Shown: positions 32,569 to 45,323, counted from the first letter of the stretch. The stretch is DNA of 64,000 nt from Aeromicrobium tamlense (GCF_013408555.1 NZ_JACBZN010000001.1:1426001-1490000), one strand, 5' to 3'. The notes: a model not told the origin generated them from the sequence alone. Numbers and translations: made by a program.

Positions 32569-35019
32569 ATGCTCGCCGCGCAGGAACTCCATCGCCGGGG
32601 CCTCGAGCACCTTCATCAGTGGCGCTTCGCATCGGCCCGCCGGGAGTTCCGCCGTGCGCTGACGCGCGATCCCTCGGACGAGCTCCGCGCGCGGATCCTC
32701 GTCAGTCTGGCCCTGGTCGTCGCCGAGCTGGGTGAGCCGGACGCGGGCCTGGAGCTCTGCGCGGAGGCGCACGCGATCGGGGTCGACTCCCCCGAGATCA
32801 CCGCCCTGATCACGAGCCAGGAGGCGGCGCTGCACCAGCGGCGCGGTGAGTACGAGCGGTCGCTCGCGCTGTACGAGCAGTCGATCGACGACCTCCCCGA
32901 CGGCTCGCTCGAGCTCGCGAACAGCCTGAACGACCTCGGGGTGGTGCGCCTGAGGGTGGGTGACTTCGCCGCCGCGGAGGCCGACTTCGCCCGCACCGCC
33001 GCGGCCTTCGAGGAGCTCGGGGACGCGATCGGGCACGCCACGGCGCTGCACAACCGCGGATATGCCGCGATGCGGCGCTGGGACCTCGCGGCGGCCCTGC
33101 GCCTCATGGAGGAGGCGCGACCGGTGCTGGCGGAGGGCTCGCAGGTCGGGCTCGCTCTCGTCGACCAGGACCGTGCGGAGGCGCTGATCCACGCGGGCAT
33201 GTCGAGTGAGGCCGTCCCGCTGCTCACCTCGAGCGCCGCGATCCTCGGTCGACACCGCCACCACCAGATGCGGGCGGAGTGCGAGTTCGTCGCGGCCAGG
33301 GCGATGCTCGCCACCGACCCGCAGCGGGCGCTGCGTCTGGCCCGGCGCACCGCCCAGCGCCTGCGCCGGATCGGCAGCGAGTCCTGGGCCCTGCGCACCG
33401 AGGTGGTCGTCGCCGTCGCCGAGGCACGTCTGGCTCCGGTGTCGTCGGCGTGGCTCGAGCGCACGGACCGGCTTGCGGGCGACCTGCGGGGCCACCACCT
33501 GGACCACGAGGCTCAGCTCCTCGACCTGAACGCGGCCCGCGCGGCCACGGGCATCGGCGAGGTCGACGTCGCTCTCGCGCGGCTCGAGCGCGGCCGCACG
33601 AGCGAGACCGACTCGCTCACGGAGCGGCTCCTCGAACGCGCGGCACTGTGCGATCTCGAGCTCGCGGCGGACAGGAGCTCCGAGGCGCTCGTACACCTGC
33701 GCACCGGCCTCGACCTCCTGCACGACTGGCAGTCGTCGTTCGGCAGTCTCGACATGATGAGCTCGGTCGTCGGCCACGGCCGTGGCCTCGCGACGACCGG
33801 GATCCGCATCGCGCTGGCGGACGGCGATCCCGAGGTCGTGTTCGAGTGGTCGGAGAGGGCGCGAGCCCTCACGTCGCGGGTCGTGCCGGTACGGCCGCCC
33901 CGCGACGACCGAGCGGCGGCCGACCTCATGGAGATCCGCACCCTCACCGTCACCGAGCCCGAGCCCGGCACCGCGGAAGCCCGTCGGCTCGCCGAGCTGC
34001 GCGAGCGGGTTCGTCGGCGGGCCTGGCTCGACGCGGGGTCCGGTGAGGTGCACCAGATCAGCGATCTCGAGGACGTCGAACGCGCGCTCGGTGCCGATAC
34101 CGCCCTCGTCAGCTACCTCTGGGACGGCGACGCCCGCCTGCTCGCGCTCGTCGTGACCGACGCCGTGCGCCAGCTCGTGGACCTCGGTCCGTCCGCACCA
34201 CTCGTCCGCGTGCTCGCGGGTCTGCGTGCCGACCTGGACGTCAACGCCAGCGTGCTCGGCGACGCGATGGCTCGGGTCGTGCGCCTCGGCCTCGAACGGC
34301 GCCTGGCCGACGTTGCTGCCGCGCTCGTGCAGCCGGTGCTCGACCTGATCGGTGACCGGCGGGTCGTCCTGGCGCAAGCCGGCATCCTCGCCGGTGTCCC
34401 GTGGTCGATGCTGCCCGGGCTGGTCGGACGTCCCGTCACCGTCGCCTCGGGCGCCACACGCTGGCTCGCCGTCCGCGGGCTGCCCCAGCCTCGCTCCGCC
34501 GGCCTCGTGGCAGGACCGGGCGTGCCGCGCGCGATCGAGGAGGTCAAGCAGTCGGCAGCGCGCTGGCCGGGCGCGGTCGCTCTCACCGACGGCGACGCGA
34601 CCGTCGCGGGAACCCTCGAGCTCGCCGGACGGGTGGACCTCCTGCACGTGTCGGCTCACGGCCGTCACGCCGTGGAGAACCCGCTCTTCTCCGGGCTGCT
34701 CCTCGCCGACGGCCCCCTGTTCGGGTACGACCTCGACCAGCTGGCCGAGGTGCCCGAGGTCGTCGTCCTCTCGGCGTGCGAGGTGGGTCGCTCGACGCAG
34801 CGCTGGGCCGAGGAGTCGCTCGGCATGGTCAACGCGTGGCTGCACGCCGGCGCACGATGCGTGATCGCCTCGCCCGCGGCGGTGGCGGACGACGAGGCCT
34901 GTGAGGTCCTGCAGGACGTGCACCGTCTCATGGCCGCCGGCACTCCCCCGGCCGTGGCCCTCGCCGAGGCCACCGCCGACCGGCCGACCTCGTTCGTCAG
35001 CTTCGGCGCCGGCTGGTGA
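32569..35019 (+). CDS. TPR-CHAT domain cysteine protease
   Basis: 816 aa, cytoplasmic. Residues ~1-430 are helical repeats of TPR type (RRGEYERSLALYEQSIDDLP, then LANSLNDLGVVRLRVGDFAAAEADF). The C-terminal CHAT domain (about 500-816, caspase/separase clan CD) has the catalytic dyad in LLHVSAHGRH (His697) and VVLSACEVGRS (Cys737); both residues are present. ATG at 32569 follows GAAGG and is eight bases after the S8 stop. CHAT-TPR proteases are known to be activated by a bound partner and to cleave a dedicated substrate; the S8 protease or the small protein upstream are the obvious candidates. It ends nine bases from the convergent pyrF stop. Confidence 0.93.
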   Translation: MLAAQELHRRGLEHLHQWRFASARREFRRALTRDPSDELRARILVSLALVVAELGEPDAGLELCAEAHAIGVDSPEITALITSQEAALHQRRGEYERSLALYEQSIDDLPDGSLELANSLNDLGVVRLRVGDFAAAEADFARTAAAFEELGDAIGHATALHNRGYAAMRRWDLAAALRLMEEARPVLAEGSQVGLALVDQDRAEALIHAGMSSEAVPLLTSSAAILGRHRHHQMRAECEFVAARAMLATDPQRALRLARRTAQRLRRIGSESWALRTEVVVAVAEARLAPVSSAWLERTDRLAGDLRGHHLDHEAQLLDLNAARAATGIGEVDVALARLERGRTSETDSLTERLLERAALCDLELAADRSSEALVHLRTGLDLLHDWQSSFGSLDMMSSVVGHGRGLATTGIRIALADGDPEVVFEWSERARALTSRVVPVRPPRDDRAAADLMEIRTLTVTEPEPGTAEARRLAELRERVRRRAWLDAGSGEVHQISDLEDVERALGADTALVSYLWDGDARLLALVVTDAVRQLVDLGPSAPLVRVLAGLRADLDVNASVLGDAMARVVRLGLERRLADVAAALVQPVLDLIGDRRVVLAQAGILAGVPWSMLPGLVGRPVTVASGATRWLAVRGLPQPRSAGLVAGPGVPRAIEEVKQSAARWPGAVALTDGDATVAGTLELAGRVDLLHVSAHGRHAVENPLFSGLLLADGPLFGYDLDQLAEVPEVVVLSACEVGRSTQRWAEESLGMVNAWLHAGARCVIASPAAVADDEACEVLQDVHRLMAAGTPPAVALAEATADRPTSFVSFGAGW

Positions 35020-35028
35020 CGGCTGGCG

Positions 35029-35846
35029 TCAGAGCAGGGACAGGGCGTCGTTGGTGGCGGCGGCCGCGGCGCGCAGGGCGGTGACGTCGGGTCCCTTGGA
35101 CAGGACGTCGCGCGAGGTGCTCGGGACGATCTGGTCGGTGACGGTGCCGAAGAGGCGGCGCAGGTCGTCGACCGTGCCGCCCTGGGCGCCGTAGCCCGGG
35201 ACCAGGATCGGTCCGTTGAACTCGAGGCGCTGGGTGTCCAGGTGCGCCACGGTGGCGCCGATGACGGCGCCGAACGACCCCATCGGGTCGGCGCCCTCGT
35301 TGGCGTGGCCCAGCTCGACCAGGACCTCGTCGCCCACCGACATGCCGGAGGACGTCGTGGCGGCCTGGTAGCGGATCGCCTCCGGGTTGGAGGTGAACGC
35401 GAGCACGAACACGCCCGCGTCGTTCTTCTCCGCGGCGGCGAAGAACGGCGTCAGCGAGCCGAAGCCCAGGTACGGGCTCACGGTGATCGCGTCGGCCGCC
35501 ATCGGGGCGTCGTCGTCGAGGTAGGCGTCGGCGTAGGCGCCGGCGGTGGAGCCGATGTCGCCGCGCTTCACGTCGAGGATCGTCAGCGTGCCGGTGTGCC
35601 GCAGGTCCTGGAGCGTGCGCTCCAGGATCGCGACGCCGGCCGCGCCGAACCGCTCGAAGAACGCCGACTGCGGCTTCACGAACGCCACCTTGCCGGCGAA
35701 CGCCTCGACGCACGTGGCGGCGAAGCGGTCGAGCCCGTCGACCGAGTCCTCCAGCCCCCACTCCTCCAGGAGGTGGGCGTGGGGGTCGATGCCGACGCAC
35801 AGCGGACCGTACGCCTGCATCGCCACGTGGGCGCGGCTGCCGAAGC

Positions 35847-35850
<4 letters not shown>
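35029..35850 (-). CDS. pyrF: orotidine 5'-phosphate decarboxylase
   Basis: Last step of UMP synthesis. 273 aa, the long type-2 form usual in actinobacteria. [17 protein letters not shown], the [14 protein letters not shown] segment, catalytic [20 protein letters not shown] and [11 protein letters not shown] near the C-terminus. Its ATG overlaps the carB stop by four bases; last gene of the pyr operon. Confidence 0.97.
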
Positions 35851-39144
<3,294 letters not shown>

Positions 39145-39161
<17 letters not shown>

Positions 39162-40266
39162 GGGCTGCCTCCATGAGGTCGGTGAAGCGGTCGAAGAGGT
39201 AGCCGGCGTCGTGCGGACCCGCGGCGGCCTCGGGGTGGTACTGGACGCTGAACCCGGGGCGGTCCAGCAGGGCGATGCCCTCGACGACGTCGTCGTTCAG
39301 GCACACGTGGGTGACCCGGGCCGGGCCGTAGGGCGTCTCGAAGTCCTCGTCGAGGGGCGCGTCGACGGCGAAGCCGTGGTTGTGCGCCGTGATCTCGACC
39401 TTGCCGGTGGTGCGGTCCTGCACGGGCTGGTTGACGCCGCGGTGGCCGTACTTGAGCTTGTAGGTCCCACGGCCCAGCGCACGGCCGAAGATCTGGTTGC
39501 CCAGGCAGATGCCGAAGTAAGGTGTGCCGCGCTCGAGGACGCCCTGCACGAGCTCGACCTGGTGGTCGGCGGTGGCGGGGTCGCCGGGGCCGTTCGACAT
39601 GAACACGCCGTCGGGGTTCAGCTCGAGCACCTCGTCGAGCGTGGAGGTCGCGGGCAGCACGTGCACCTCGATGCCGCGCTGCGCCATCAGCCTGGGGGTC
39701 ATGCCCTTGATGCCGAGGTCGAGCGCGACGACCGTGTACTTCTTGTCGCCCTCGGCCGGCACGACGTGCGCCTCGGGGACGGTGACGTCGGCGAGGTAGT
39801 TCGACCCGGTCATCTCGGGAGCGGCCGTGACCTGCGCCAGCAGCTCCTCGGCGTCGAGCTCGGTACTGATGCCGGCCCGCATCGAGCCGCGCTCGCGCAG
39901 GTGACGCGTGAGGGCGCGGGTGTCGATGCCGCTGATGCCGACGACGCCGCTGTCGGTGAGCAGGTCGTCGAGGCTGCGGTCGGCGCGCCAGTTCGAGCGC
40001 TGGCGGGCGGGGTCGCGCACGACGTATCCGTCGACCCACACCTGCCGGGACTCGAAGTCCTCGGCGTTCGCGCCGGTGTTGCCGACGTGCGGGGCCGTCA
40101 TCACGACGATCTGGCCGCGATACGAGGGGTCGGTGAGCGTCTCCTGGTAGCCGGTCATGCCGGTGTTGAAGACGATCTCGGCCACGGTGGTGCCGGTGGC
40201 GCCGTAGGAGCGGCCGCGGAACGTGCGACCGTCCTCGAGGACCAGGATGGCGGGGGGATGCGTCAC
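39145..40266 (-). CDS. carA: carbamoyl-phosphate synthase small (glutaminase) subunit
   Basis: Hydrolyses glutamine and channels ammonia to CarB. 373 aa. N-terminal half [41 protein letters not shown]-terminal class I amidotransferase with nucleophile Cys in [17 protein letters not shown], then [10 protein letters not shown] and the His-Glu in [11 protein letters not shown]. Start is GTG at 40266, overlapping the pyrC stop (GTGA). Confidence 0.97.
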
Positions 40267-41555
40267 TGACCGATTCCTTCCACGAGATGTCCGCCCAAGA
40301 CGGTGGCCTTCCCGGCGAGGAACGTCGCGACCACGCGGCCCGGCAGCTCCCGTCCGGCATAGGGGGTGTTGCGCGACAGGCTGGCCGTGTCGGCGGGTTC
40401 GATCGTACGCGTGGCCGCCGGGTCGTAGAGCACCACGTGGGCCGGTTCGCCGACCGCCAGCGGGCGGCCGTGATGTGCGACACGCCCGATGCGCGCCGGG
40501 GTGGCGCTCATGACCTCGGCGACGCGCTCCCAGCTGAGGGCGCCGGTGTCGACCATCGTCTGCTGGACGATCGACAGGGCGGTCTCGAGACCGATCATCC
40601 CGAAGGCGGCGGCACCCCACTCGCACTCCTTGTCCTCCATGGGGTGCGGGGCGTGGTCGGTGGCGACGATGTCGATCGTGCCGTCGGCCAGACCCTCCCG
40701 GACGGCGAGGACGTCGTCCTTGCTGCGCAGCGGCGGGTTGACCTTGTAGATCGGGTCGTAGCTGCGGACGAGCTCGTCGTCGAGCAGCAGGTGGTGGGGC
40801 GTGACCTCGGCGGTGACGTCGATGCCGCGGCTCTTGGCCCAGCGCACGATCTCGACCGAGCCGCGCGTGGACAGGTGGCACACGTGCAGGCGGCTGCCGA
40901 CGTGCTCGGCGAGCAGGACGTCGCGGGCGATGATCGCCTCCTCGGCGACCGCGGGCCATCCGGTGAGGCCGAGCTCGCCCGACAGCGGGCCCTCGTTCAT
41001 CTGCGCGCCCTCGGTGAGGCGCGGCTCCTGGGCGTGCTGGGCGATGACGCCGTCGAACGCCTTGACGTACTCCAGCGCGCGGCGCATGAGGACCGCGTCG
41101 CTCACGCACTTGCCGTCGTCGCTGAAGACGCGGACCTGGGCGGCCGAGTCGGCCATCGCGCCGAGCTCGGAGAGCCGCTCCCCCTCCAGTCCGACGGTGA
41201 CGGCGCCGATGGGCTGCACGTCGGCGTAGCCGTGCTCGCGGCCGAGGCGCCAGACCTGCTCGACGACGCCGGCCGTGTCGGCGACGGGCTCGGTGTTGGC
41301 CATCGCGAACACGCACGTGAAGCCGCCGCGCGCGGCGGCCTGGGTGCCGGTGCGGACGGTCTCGGCGTCCTCGCGGCCGGGCTCGCGCAGGTGGGTGTGC
41401 AGGTCGACGAGGCCGGGCAGCGCGATCAGGCCGGTGGCGTCGACCGTCTCGTCACCGGACAGGTCGGCTCCGATCGCGGTGATGACCCCGTCCTCGATGA
41501 GGATGTCGGCGGTCTCCGCGCCCAGGATCCGGGCGCCCTTGATGACCGTGCTCAT
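40263..41555 (-). CDS. pyrC: dihydroorotase
   Basis: Cyclises carbamoyl aspartate to dihydroorotate. 430 aa class I enzyme. Metal-binding [30 protein letters not shown], the HLSTRGSVE and [12 protein letters not shown] histidines and catalytic [15 protein letters not shown] are present. Overlaps pyrB and carA by four bases each. Confidence 0.97.
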   Translation of the reverse strand: MSTVIKGARILGAETADILIEDGVITAIGADLSGDETVDATGLIALPGLVDLHTHLREPGREDAETVRTGTQAAARGGFTCVFAMANTEPVADTAGVVEQVWRLGREHGYADVQPIGAVTVGLEGERLSELGAMADSAAQVRVFSDDGKCVSDAVLMRRALEYVKAFDGVIAQHAQEPRLTEGAQMNEGPLSGELGLTGWPAVAEEAIIARDVLLAEHVGSRLHVCHLSTRGSVEIVRWAKSRGIDVTAEVTPHHLLLDDELVRSYDPIYKVNPPLRSKDDVLAVREGLADGTIDIVATDHAPHPMEDKECEWGAAAFGMIGLETALSIVQQTMVDTGALSWERVAEVMSATPARIGRVAHHGRPLAVGEPAHVVLYDPAATRTIEPADTASLSRNTPYAGRELPGRVVATFLAGKATVLGGHLVEGIGQ

Positions 41556-42484
41556 GCGTTCTCTCCTTCAGTGGCTCCACCGAGGAGCAGGTACAGGACT
41601 GCCATCCGCACGGCCACGCCGTTGGTGACCTGCTCGACGATGACGGAGCGGTCGCTGTCGGCGACGTCGGCGTTGATCTCCATGCCCCGGTTCATGGGTC
41701 CGGGGTGCAGGACGATCGCGTGGTCGGGCAGCCGGTTCATGCGGGCGACGTCGAGCCCGTAGCGACGGCTGTACTCGCGGGCGCTGGGGAAGAACGAGGC
41801 GTTCATCCGCTCGCGCTGGACGCGCAGCATCATGACGGCGTCGGCCTTCTCCAGGCTCGCGTCGAGGTCGTAGGAGGTCTCGACCGGCCAGGACTCGACG
41901 CCGACCGGAAGCAGCGTGGGCGGGGCCACGAGCGTGACGTTCGCGCCGAGCGTGTCGAGCAGCAGCGCGTTCGAGCGGGCGACGCGGCTGTGCAGGACGT
42001 CGCCGACGATCGTGACGTTCTTGCCCGCGAGGTCGCCCAGGCGCGAGCGCATCGTGAACGCGTCGAGGAGGGCCTGCGTGGGGTGCTCGTGCGTGCCGTC
42101 GCCGGCGTTGACGACCGCGCCGCGCGTCCACTCGGAGGTGGCGAGGCGGTGCGGGGCGCCGGACGCGTGATGGCGGATGACCACCGCGTCGGCGCCCATG
42201 GCCTGCAGCGTCAGCGCCGTGTCCTTCAGGCTCTCGCCCTTGCTGACGCTCGAGCCCTTGGCGCTGAAGTTGATGACGTCGGCCGAGAGGCGCTTCGCGG
42301 CGGCCTCGAAGCTGATGCGCGTGCGGGTGGAGTCCTCGAAGAAGAGGTTGACGATCGTGCGGCCGCGCAGGGTGGGCAGCTTCTTGATGGGGCGCTGGGC
42401 GACGCTGAGCAGCTCCTCGGCGGTGTCGAGGATGCGCACCGCCTCGTCGCGGGTCAAGTCGCCGGCGCTGAGGAGGTGCTTCAC
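41552..42484 (-). CDS. pyrB: aspartate carbamoyltransferase catalytic subunit
   Basis: Joins carbamoyl phosphate and aspartate. 310 aa. Carbamoyl-phosphate site [13 protein letters not shown], the [12 protein letters not shown] loop, [13 protein letters not shown] and [11 protein letters not shown]. No pyrI regulatory subunit gene is near, as expected for PyrR-controlled operons. ATGA overlap with pyrR upstream and pyrC downstream. Confidence 0.97.
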   Translation of the reverse strand: MKHLLSAGDLTRDEAVRILDTAEELLSVAQRPIKKLPTLRGRTIVNLFFEDSTRTRISFEAAAKRLSADVINFSAKGSSVSKGESLKDTALTLQAMGADAVVIRHHASGAPHRLATSEWTRGAVVNAGDGTHEHPTQALLDAFTMRSRLGDLAGKNVTIVGDVLHSRVARSNALLLDTLGANVTLVAPPTLLPVGVESWPVETSYDLDASLEKADAVMMLRVQRERMNASFFPSAREYSRRYGLDVARMNRLPDHAIVLHPGPMNRGMEINADVADSDRSVIVEQVTNGVAVRMAVLYLLLGGATEGENA

Positions 42485-43014
42485 GCGTCGCTCCCCTCGA
42501 TCGTGACCGAGTCGTCGGTGCCGTCCGTGTCACCGAGCCGCACGCGGACCTTCTCGGTCTTGGAGGTCGGGAGGTTCTTGCCGACGAAGTCGGCGCGGAT
42601 CGGCAGCTCGCGGTGGCCGCGGTCGACCAGGACGGCCAGCTGCACGGCCTTCGGGCGACCGAGGTCGCTGAGCGCGTCGAGTGCGGCCCGGATCGTGCGG
42701 CCGCTCATGAGTACGTCGTCGACCAGGACGACGACGCGCCCGTCGATGTCCTCGGGGACGTTGGTGTGCTCCAGCGCGCGCGGGGCCTTCAGGCGCAGGT
42801 CGTCGCGGTACATCGTGACGTCGAGCGCGCCCGGCTTGATGGTGGTCCCCTCGACCTCGGCCATCTTCGCGGCGATCCGCTCGGCGAGCTCGACTCCGCG
42901 GGTGGGGATCCCGAGGATGACGACACCTTCGGCGTCGCGATTCTTCTCGAGGATCTCGTGGGTGATGCGTGTCAGCGCACGCGAGACATCGGTGGCATCC
43001 ATGACGGTGCTCAA
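42481..43014 (-). CDS. pyrR: PyrR: pyr operon RNA-binding regulator / uracil phosphoribosyltransferase
   Basis: UMP-dependent RNA-binding attenuation/translation regulator with UPRT activity. 177 aa. PRPP-binding [34 protein letters not shown] and [21 protein letters not shown] at 43014 is chosen because AAGGAGG ends five bases before it; the in-frame ATG four codons later would be too far from any ribosome-binding site. First gene of pyrRBC-carAB-pyrF. Confidence 0.96.
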   Translation of the reverse strand: MSTVMDATDVSRALTRITHEILEKNRDAEGVVILGIPTRGVELAERIAAKMAEVEGTTIKPGALDVTMYRDDLRLKAPRALEHTNVPEDIDGRVVVLVDDVLMSGRTIRAALDALSDLGRPKAVQLAVLVDRGHRELPIRADFVGKNLPTSKTEKVRVRLGDTDGTDDSVTIEGSDA

Positions 43015-43016
43015 GC

Positions 43017-43050
43017 CGACCTCCTTCTCCGCCTCACGGGACGGTGGTTA
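43017..43050 (-). promoter_or_regulatory. PyrR-binding RNA element overlapping the pyrR ribosome-binding site
   Basis: The pyrR leader contains TCCCGTGAGGCGGAGAAGGA, close to the PyrR-recognition loop (UCC-N-GNGAGG and purine-rich 3' side). The pyrR Shine-Dalgarno AAGGAGG lies on the 3' side of the same element. PyrR with UMP would therefore block translation of its own operon, as described in mycobacteria. No terminator hairpin follows. Confidence 0.75.
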
Positions 43051-43067
43051 AAGGATGGTTCGGGGCG

Positions 43068-43073
43068 ACTTTA
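43068..43073 (-). promoter_or_regulatory. probable -10 box of the pyr operon
   Basis: TAAAGT on the minus strand, giving a predicted leader of about 45 bases that contains the PyrR site. It is the only A/T-rich hexamer in this gap. No good -35 box. Confidence 0.45.
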
Positions 43074-43139
43074 TCAGTGGGCGTCGTTCGGCTCTGCGCA
43101 CGGTGCGCGCGCCGGACGGGGCCCGGGGGACGAGTCTTT

Positions 43140-43586
43140 CTACCTCTCGGTCGCTGGGGCGACATCTTGGTACCAAGATGTCGGCGCGAGCGCGACGACG
43201 CCTGCCGCCAGGCCGGTGGCCAACAGCAGGTAGACGGTCAAGAAGGTCGCTCCACCGTCCACGACCGATGCGAAGGCCCACGCGAGGGACGCCAGCGACG
43301 TCACCGCCCACACCCACCGCGTACGCCCCAGCCGTCCGACCCGCAGCCCGGACAGACCGAGCAGAGCCGCCAAGAGACCAAGTCCTGATCCGAGGGCGGT
43401 CACCAGCACGAACGCGGCGTTGACCTCCGACTCGAAGACCACGCCCCCGAGGACCTGCCGGTCGCTCGACGCGTAGGCGACGGCACAGAGGATCATCCAG
43501 ACGGCGAGGACGAAGCCCGAGAGCGCCGCGACGACCATGGCTGCTCTCGCGCCCCACGAAGGGGGTGTCGGGCCTGTTGCGTGCAT
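43140..43586 (-). CDS. membrane protein, 148 aa
   Basis: Four predicted transmembrane helices: MVVAALSGFVLAVWMILCAV, NAAFVLVTALGSGLGLLAAL, VWAVTSLASLAWAFA and TFLTVYLLLATGLAAGVVA. No family recognised. ATG at 43586 chosen by position; the codons before it look noncoding. The last codons (LAPTSWYQDVAP) overlap a 24-base perfect palindrome, so the true C-terminus may have been altered there. Confidence 0.65.
   Translation of the reverse strand: MHATGPTPPSWGARAAMVVAALSGFVLAVWMILCAVAYASSDRQVLGGVVFESEVNAAFVLVTALGSGLGLLAALLGLSGLRVGRLGRTRWVWAVTSLASLAWAFASVVDGGATFLTVYLLLATGLAAGVVALAPTSWYQDVAPATER
43160..43183. repeat. 24-bp perfect palindrome (operator-like)
   Basis: The half-site CGACATCTTGGT is followed immediately by its exact reverse complement. 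It lies in the last codons of the membrane-protein gene and about 90 bases upstream of the predicted pyr promoter. No T-run follows, so it is not a normal terminator; a dimeric-regulator binding site is possible. No second copy was noticed in the window. Confidence 0.7.
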
Positions 43587-43651
43587 CCGTCGAGGGTGGC
43601 AGGCCGGAAGCGCGCACCGCAAGTGAACGCCGAGGTGCGCTAGAACGAGAC

Positions 43652-44119
43652 ATGCGCACCTTCGAGATCCGACCGATCGGTGTCGTCCGGAACCACCGGA
43701 CGGACGTGCAGCACTCCGATCAGTGGGGCGCGGTCCACAGCACGATCACCGTCGACGAGCGGTTCGGGGAGGCCTGCCTCCAAGGGCTCGAGAGCTTCTC
43801 CCACGTGGAGGTGCTGTTCGTGTTCGACCAGTTCGACGAGCCCAGCGAGCCCGGTGAGCCGCAGCCGTACCGCGGGCGCGCCGACCTCCCGACCATGGGG
43901 ATCTTCGCGGGGCGCGGGCCACGACGGCCGAACCGGATCGGCGTGACCTGCTGCCGCATCGATGCGGTCGACGGACGCGAGCTCACCGTGGTCGGCCTGG
44001 ACGCCGTGGACGGCACGCCCGTGATCGACCTCAAGCCGACGATGGTCGAGTTCGTGCCGACCGACGCGCGTCAGCCGGCGTGGGTCAGCGCGTTCATGTC
44101 CGAGTACTTCGACGACTGA
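43652..44119 (+). CDS. trmO: tRNA (N6-threonylcarbamoyladenosine37-N6)-methyltransferase, TrmO/TsaA family
   Basis: 155 aa beta-barrel methyltransferase family (formerly UPF0066). FEIRPIGVVRNHRTDVQHSD at the N-terminus, LESFSHVEVLFVFDQF, GIFAGRGPRRPNRIGVTCC and GTPVIDLKPTM match the family. It methylates t6A37 of threonine tRNA in characterised members. ATG at 43652 is chosen because the family starts here; TAGAAC lies five bases before it. Confidence 0.88.
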   Translation: MRTFEIRPIGVVRNHRTDVQHSDQWGAVHSTITVDERFGEACLQGLESFSHVEVLFVFDQFDEPSEPGEPQPYRGRADLPTMGIFAGRGPRRPNRIGVTCCRIDAVDGRELTVVGLDAVDGTPVIDLKPTMVEFVPTDARQPAWVSAFMSEYFDD

Positions 44120-44122
44120 GCG

Positions 44123-44677
44123 TCAGAGCTCGGCGAGCAGCTTCTTCCAGAACGGCCGCCACCGCTCACGATCCTCGGCGGAGCCGAGGGCTGCGTGCTG
44201 CACGGCGACACGGTCCGCGGAGATGTCGACGTTCACCGACGATCCGTCGGCGAGCTTGGCGCGCCAGTAGCGCCACTTCTCGGTGGACCTCACCTGCGGC
44301 TCGGCCGCGAGGGCCACGCCGTCGAACTCCTCGCGGCCCGAGACGACCGCGCACCACCGCTCGAGCAGCTCGTCGAGCGACCCGACCACCTTCTTCGAGG
44401 CCGTCACGGCGTGGTCTCCCGCCGCCAGCTGGCCCTTCTCCCGCAGGCCGTGCTGGTGCCCGTACTCGATCGCGATGGTCTGGGACCACCAGCCGTCGTT
44501 AAACGGCTTGCCGTTGCCGGCGTGCGTCGTGATGCCGAGATCGTGCACCCGCTGCAGCGCGAGCCGCGCGATCTCGGCATGAGGCGCGGTCAGCGCTCCC
44601 TGCGCGGTCAGCCACGCGTCCCAGTCGGTCCAGTCGGTTCCGGTCGCCGTGGAGATGCTCGCCGCCTTCGATGCCAT
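44123..44677 (-). CDS. hypothetical protein, 184 aa
   Basis: Not recognised with certainty. Soluble, with two likely modules: residues ~15-100 (WDAWLTAQGALTAPHAEIA, THAGNGKPFNDGWWSQTIAI, YGHQHGLREKGQ) and a C-terminal part (VRSTEKWRYWRAKLADGSSV, ERWRPFWKKLLAEL) rich in Trp. Convergent with trmO, their stops three bases apart. The Trp-rich segments vaguely recall DUF4287/SRPBCC-type actinobacterial proteins, but I do not assign it. Confidence 0.65.
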   Translation of the reverse strand: MASKAASISTATGTDWTDWDAWLTAQGALTAPHAEIARLALQRVHDLGITTHAGNGKPFNDGWWSQTIAIEYGHQHGLREKGQLAAGDHAVTASKKVVGSLDELLERWCAVVSGREEFDGVALAAEPQVRSTEKWRYWRAKLADGSSVNVDISADRVAVQHAALGSAEDRERWRPFWKKLLAEL

Positions 44678-44693
44678 GGGGACGAGCCTGCCA

Positions 44694-45323
44694 TCAACCG
44701 CGGCCGATGATGCCCGCTTCTCGAGCGGCGGCCACCGCGGCGGTGCGCGAGCTGACGCCGAGCTTCGGGTAGATGTGCGCGAGGTGGGACTTCACGGTGG
44801 TCTCGCTCAGGTGCAGCCGCTGGGCGATGTCGGTGTTGCTGTGGCCGGCGGCGACGAGGCTCAGCACCTCGAGCTCGCGCGCGCTCAGCGACGTGTGGGG
44901 CCGCTGCATGCGGGCGAGCAGTCGAGTCGCCACCGAGGGCGACAGCGCGGTCTGGCCCGCGGCGGCGGCGTGGATCGCGGCGGTGATCTCCTCGGGCGCG
45001 GCGTCCTTCAGCAGGTAGCCGGCAGCGCCCGCCTCGATCGCCTCGATGATGTCGGCGTCGGTGTCGAAGTTCGTCAGCACGAGCACCGCGGGCGGGTCGG
45101 GCAGCGCGCGGATCTCGCGGGTCGCGGCCGCGCCCTCGAACACGCGCTGGAACTGCAGGTCCATCAGCACCACGTCGGACCGCGCGCGCCGGGCCTCGAC
45201 GAGAGCCTCGGCGGTGGTTCCCACCGCGCCGATGACCTCGATCTGCGGATCGGTCTCGAACAGGGCGGACAGGCCCGTCCGCATGAGCGGATGGTCGTCG
45301 ACGATCAGGACGCGCACGCTCAT
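44694..45323 (-). CDS. NarL/LuxR-family response regulator
   Basis: 209 aa. Receiver domain with acidic pocket VDDH, phospho-acceptor Asp55 (VVLMDLQF), and KDAAPEEI; C-terminal LuxR helix-turn-helix (SARELEVLSLVAAGHSNTDI, LSETTVKSHLAHIYPKLGV). Its start overlaps the stop of the histidine kinase gene (ATGA). The pair probably controls the divergent ABC transporter genes. Confidence 0.92.
   Translation of the reverse strand: MSVRVLIVDDHPLMRTGLSALFETDPQIEVIGAVGTTAEALVEARRARSDVVLMDLQFQRVFEGAAATREIRALPDPPAVLVLTNFDTDADIIEAIEAGAAGYLLKDAAPEEITAAIHAAAAGQTALSPSVATRLLARMQRPHTSLSARELEVLSLVAAGHSNTDIAQRLHLSETTVKSHLAHIYPKLGVSSRTAAVAAAREAGIIGRG

Noticed and set aside
29334-35019. CRISPR-associated or prophage origin of the CHAT locus
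   Set aside because: No cas genes, repeat arrays, integrase, phage structural genes or flanking repeats were found.
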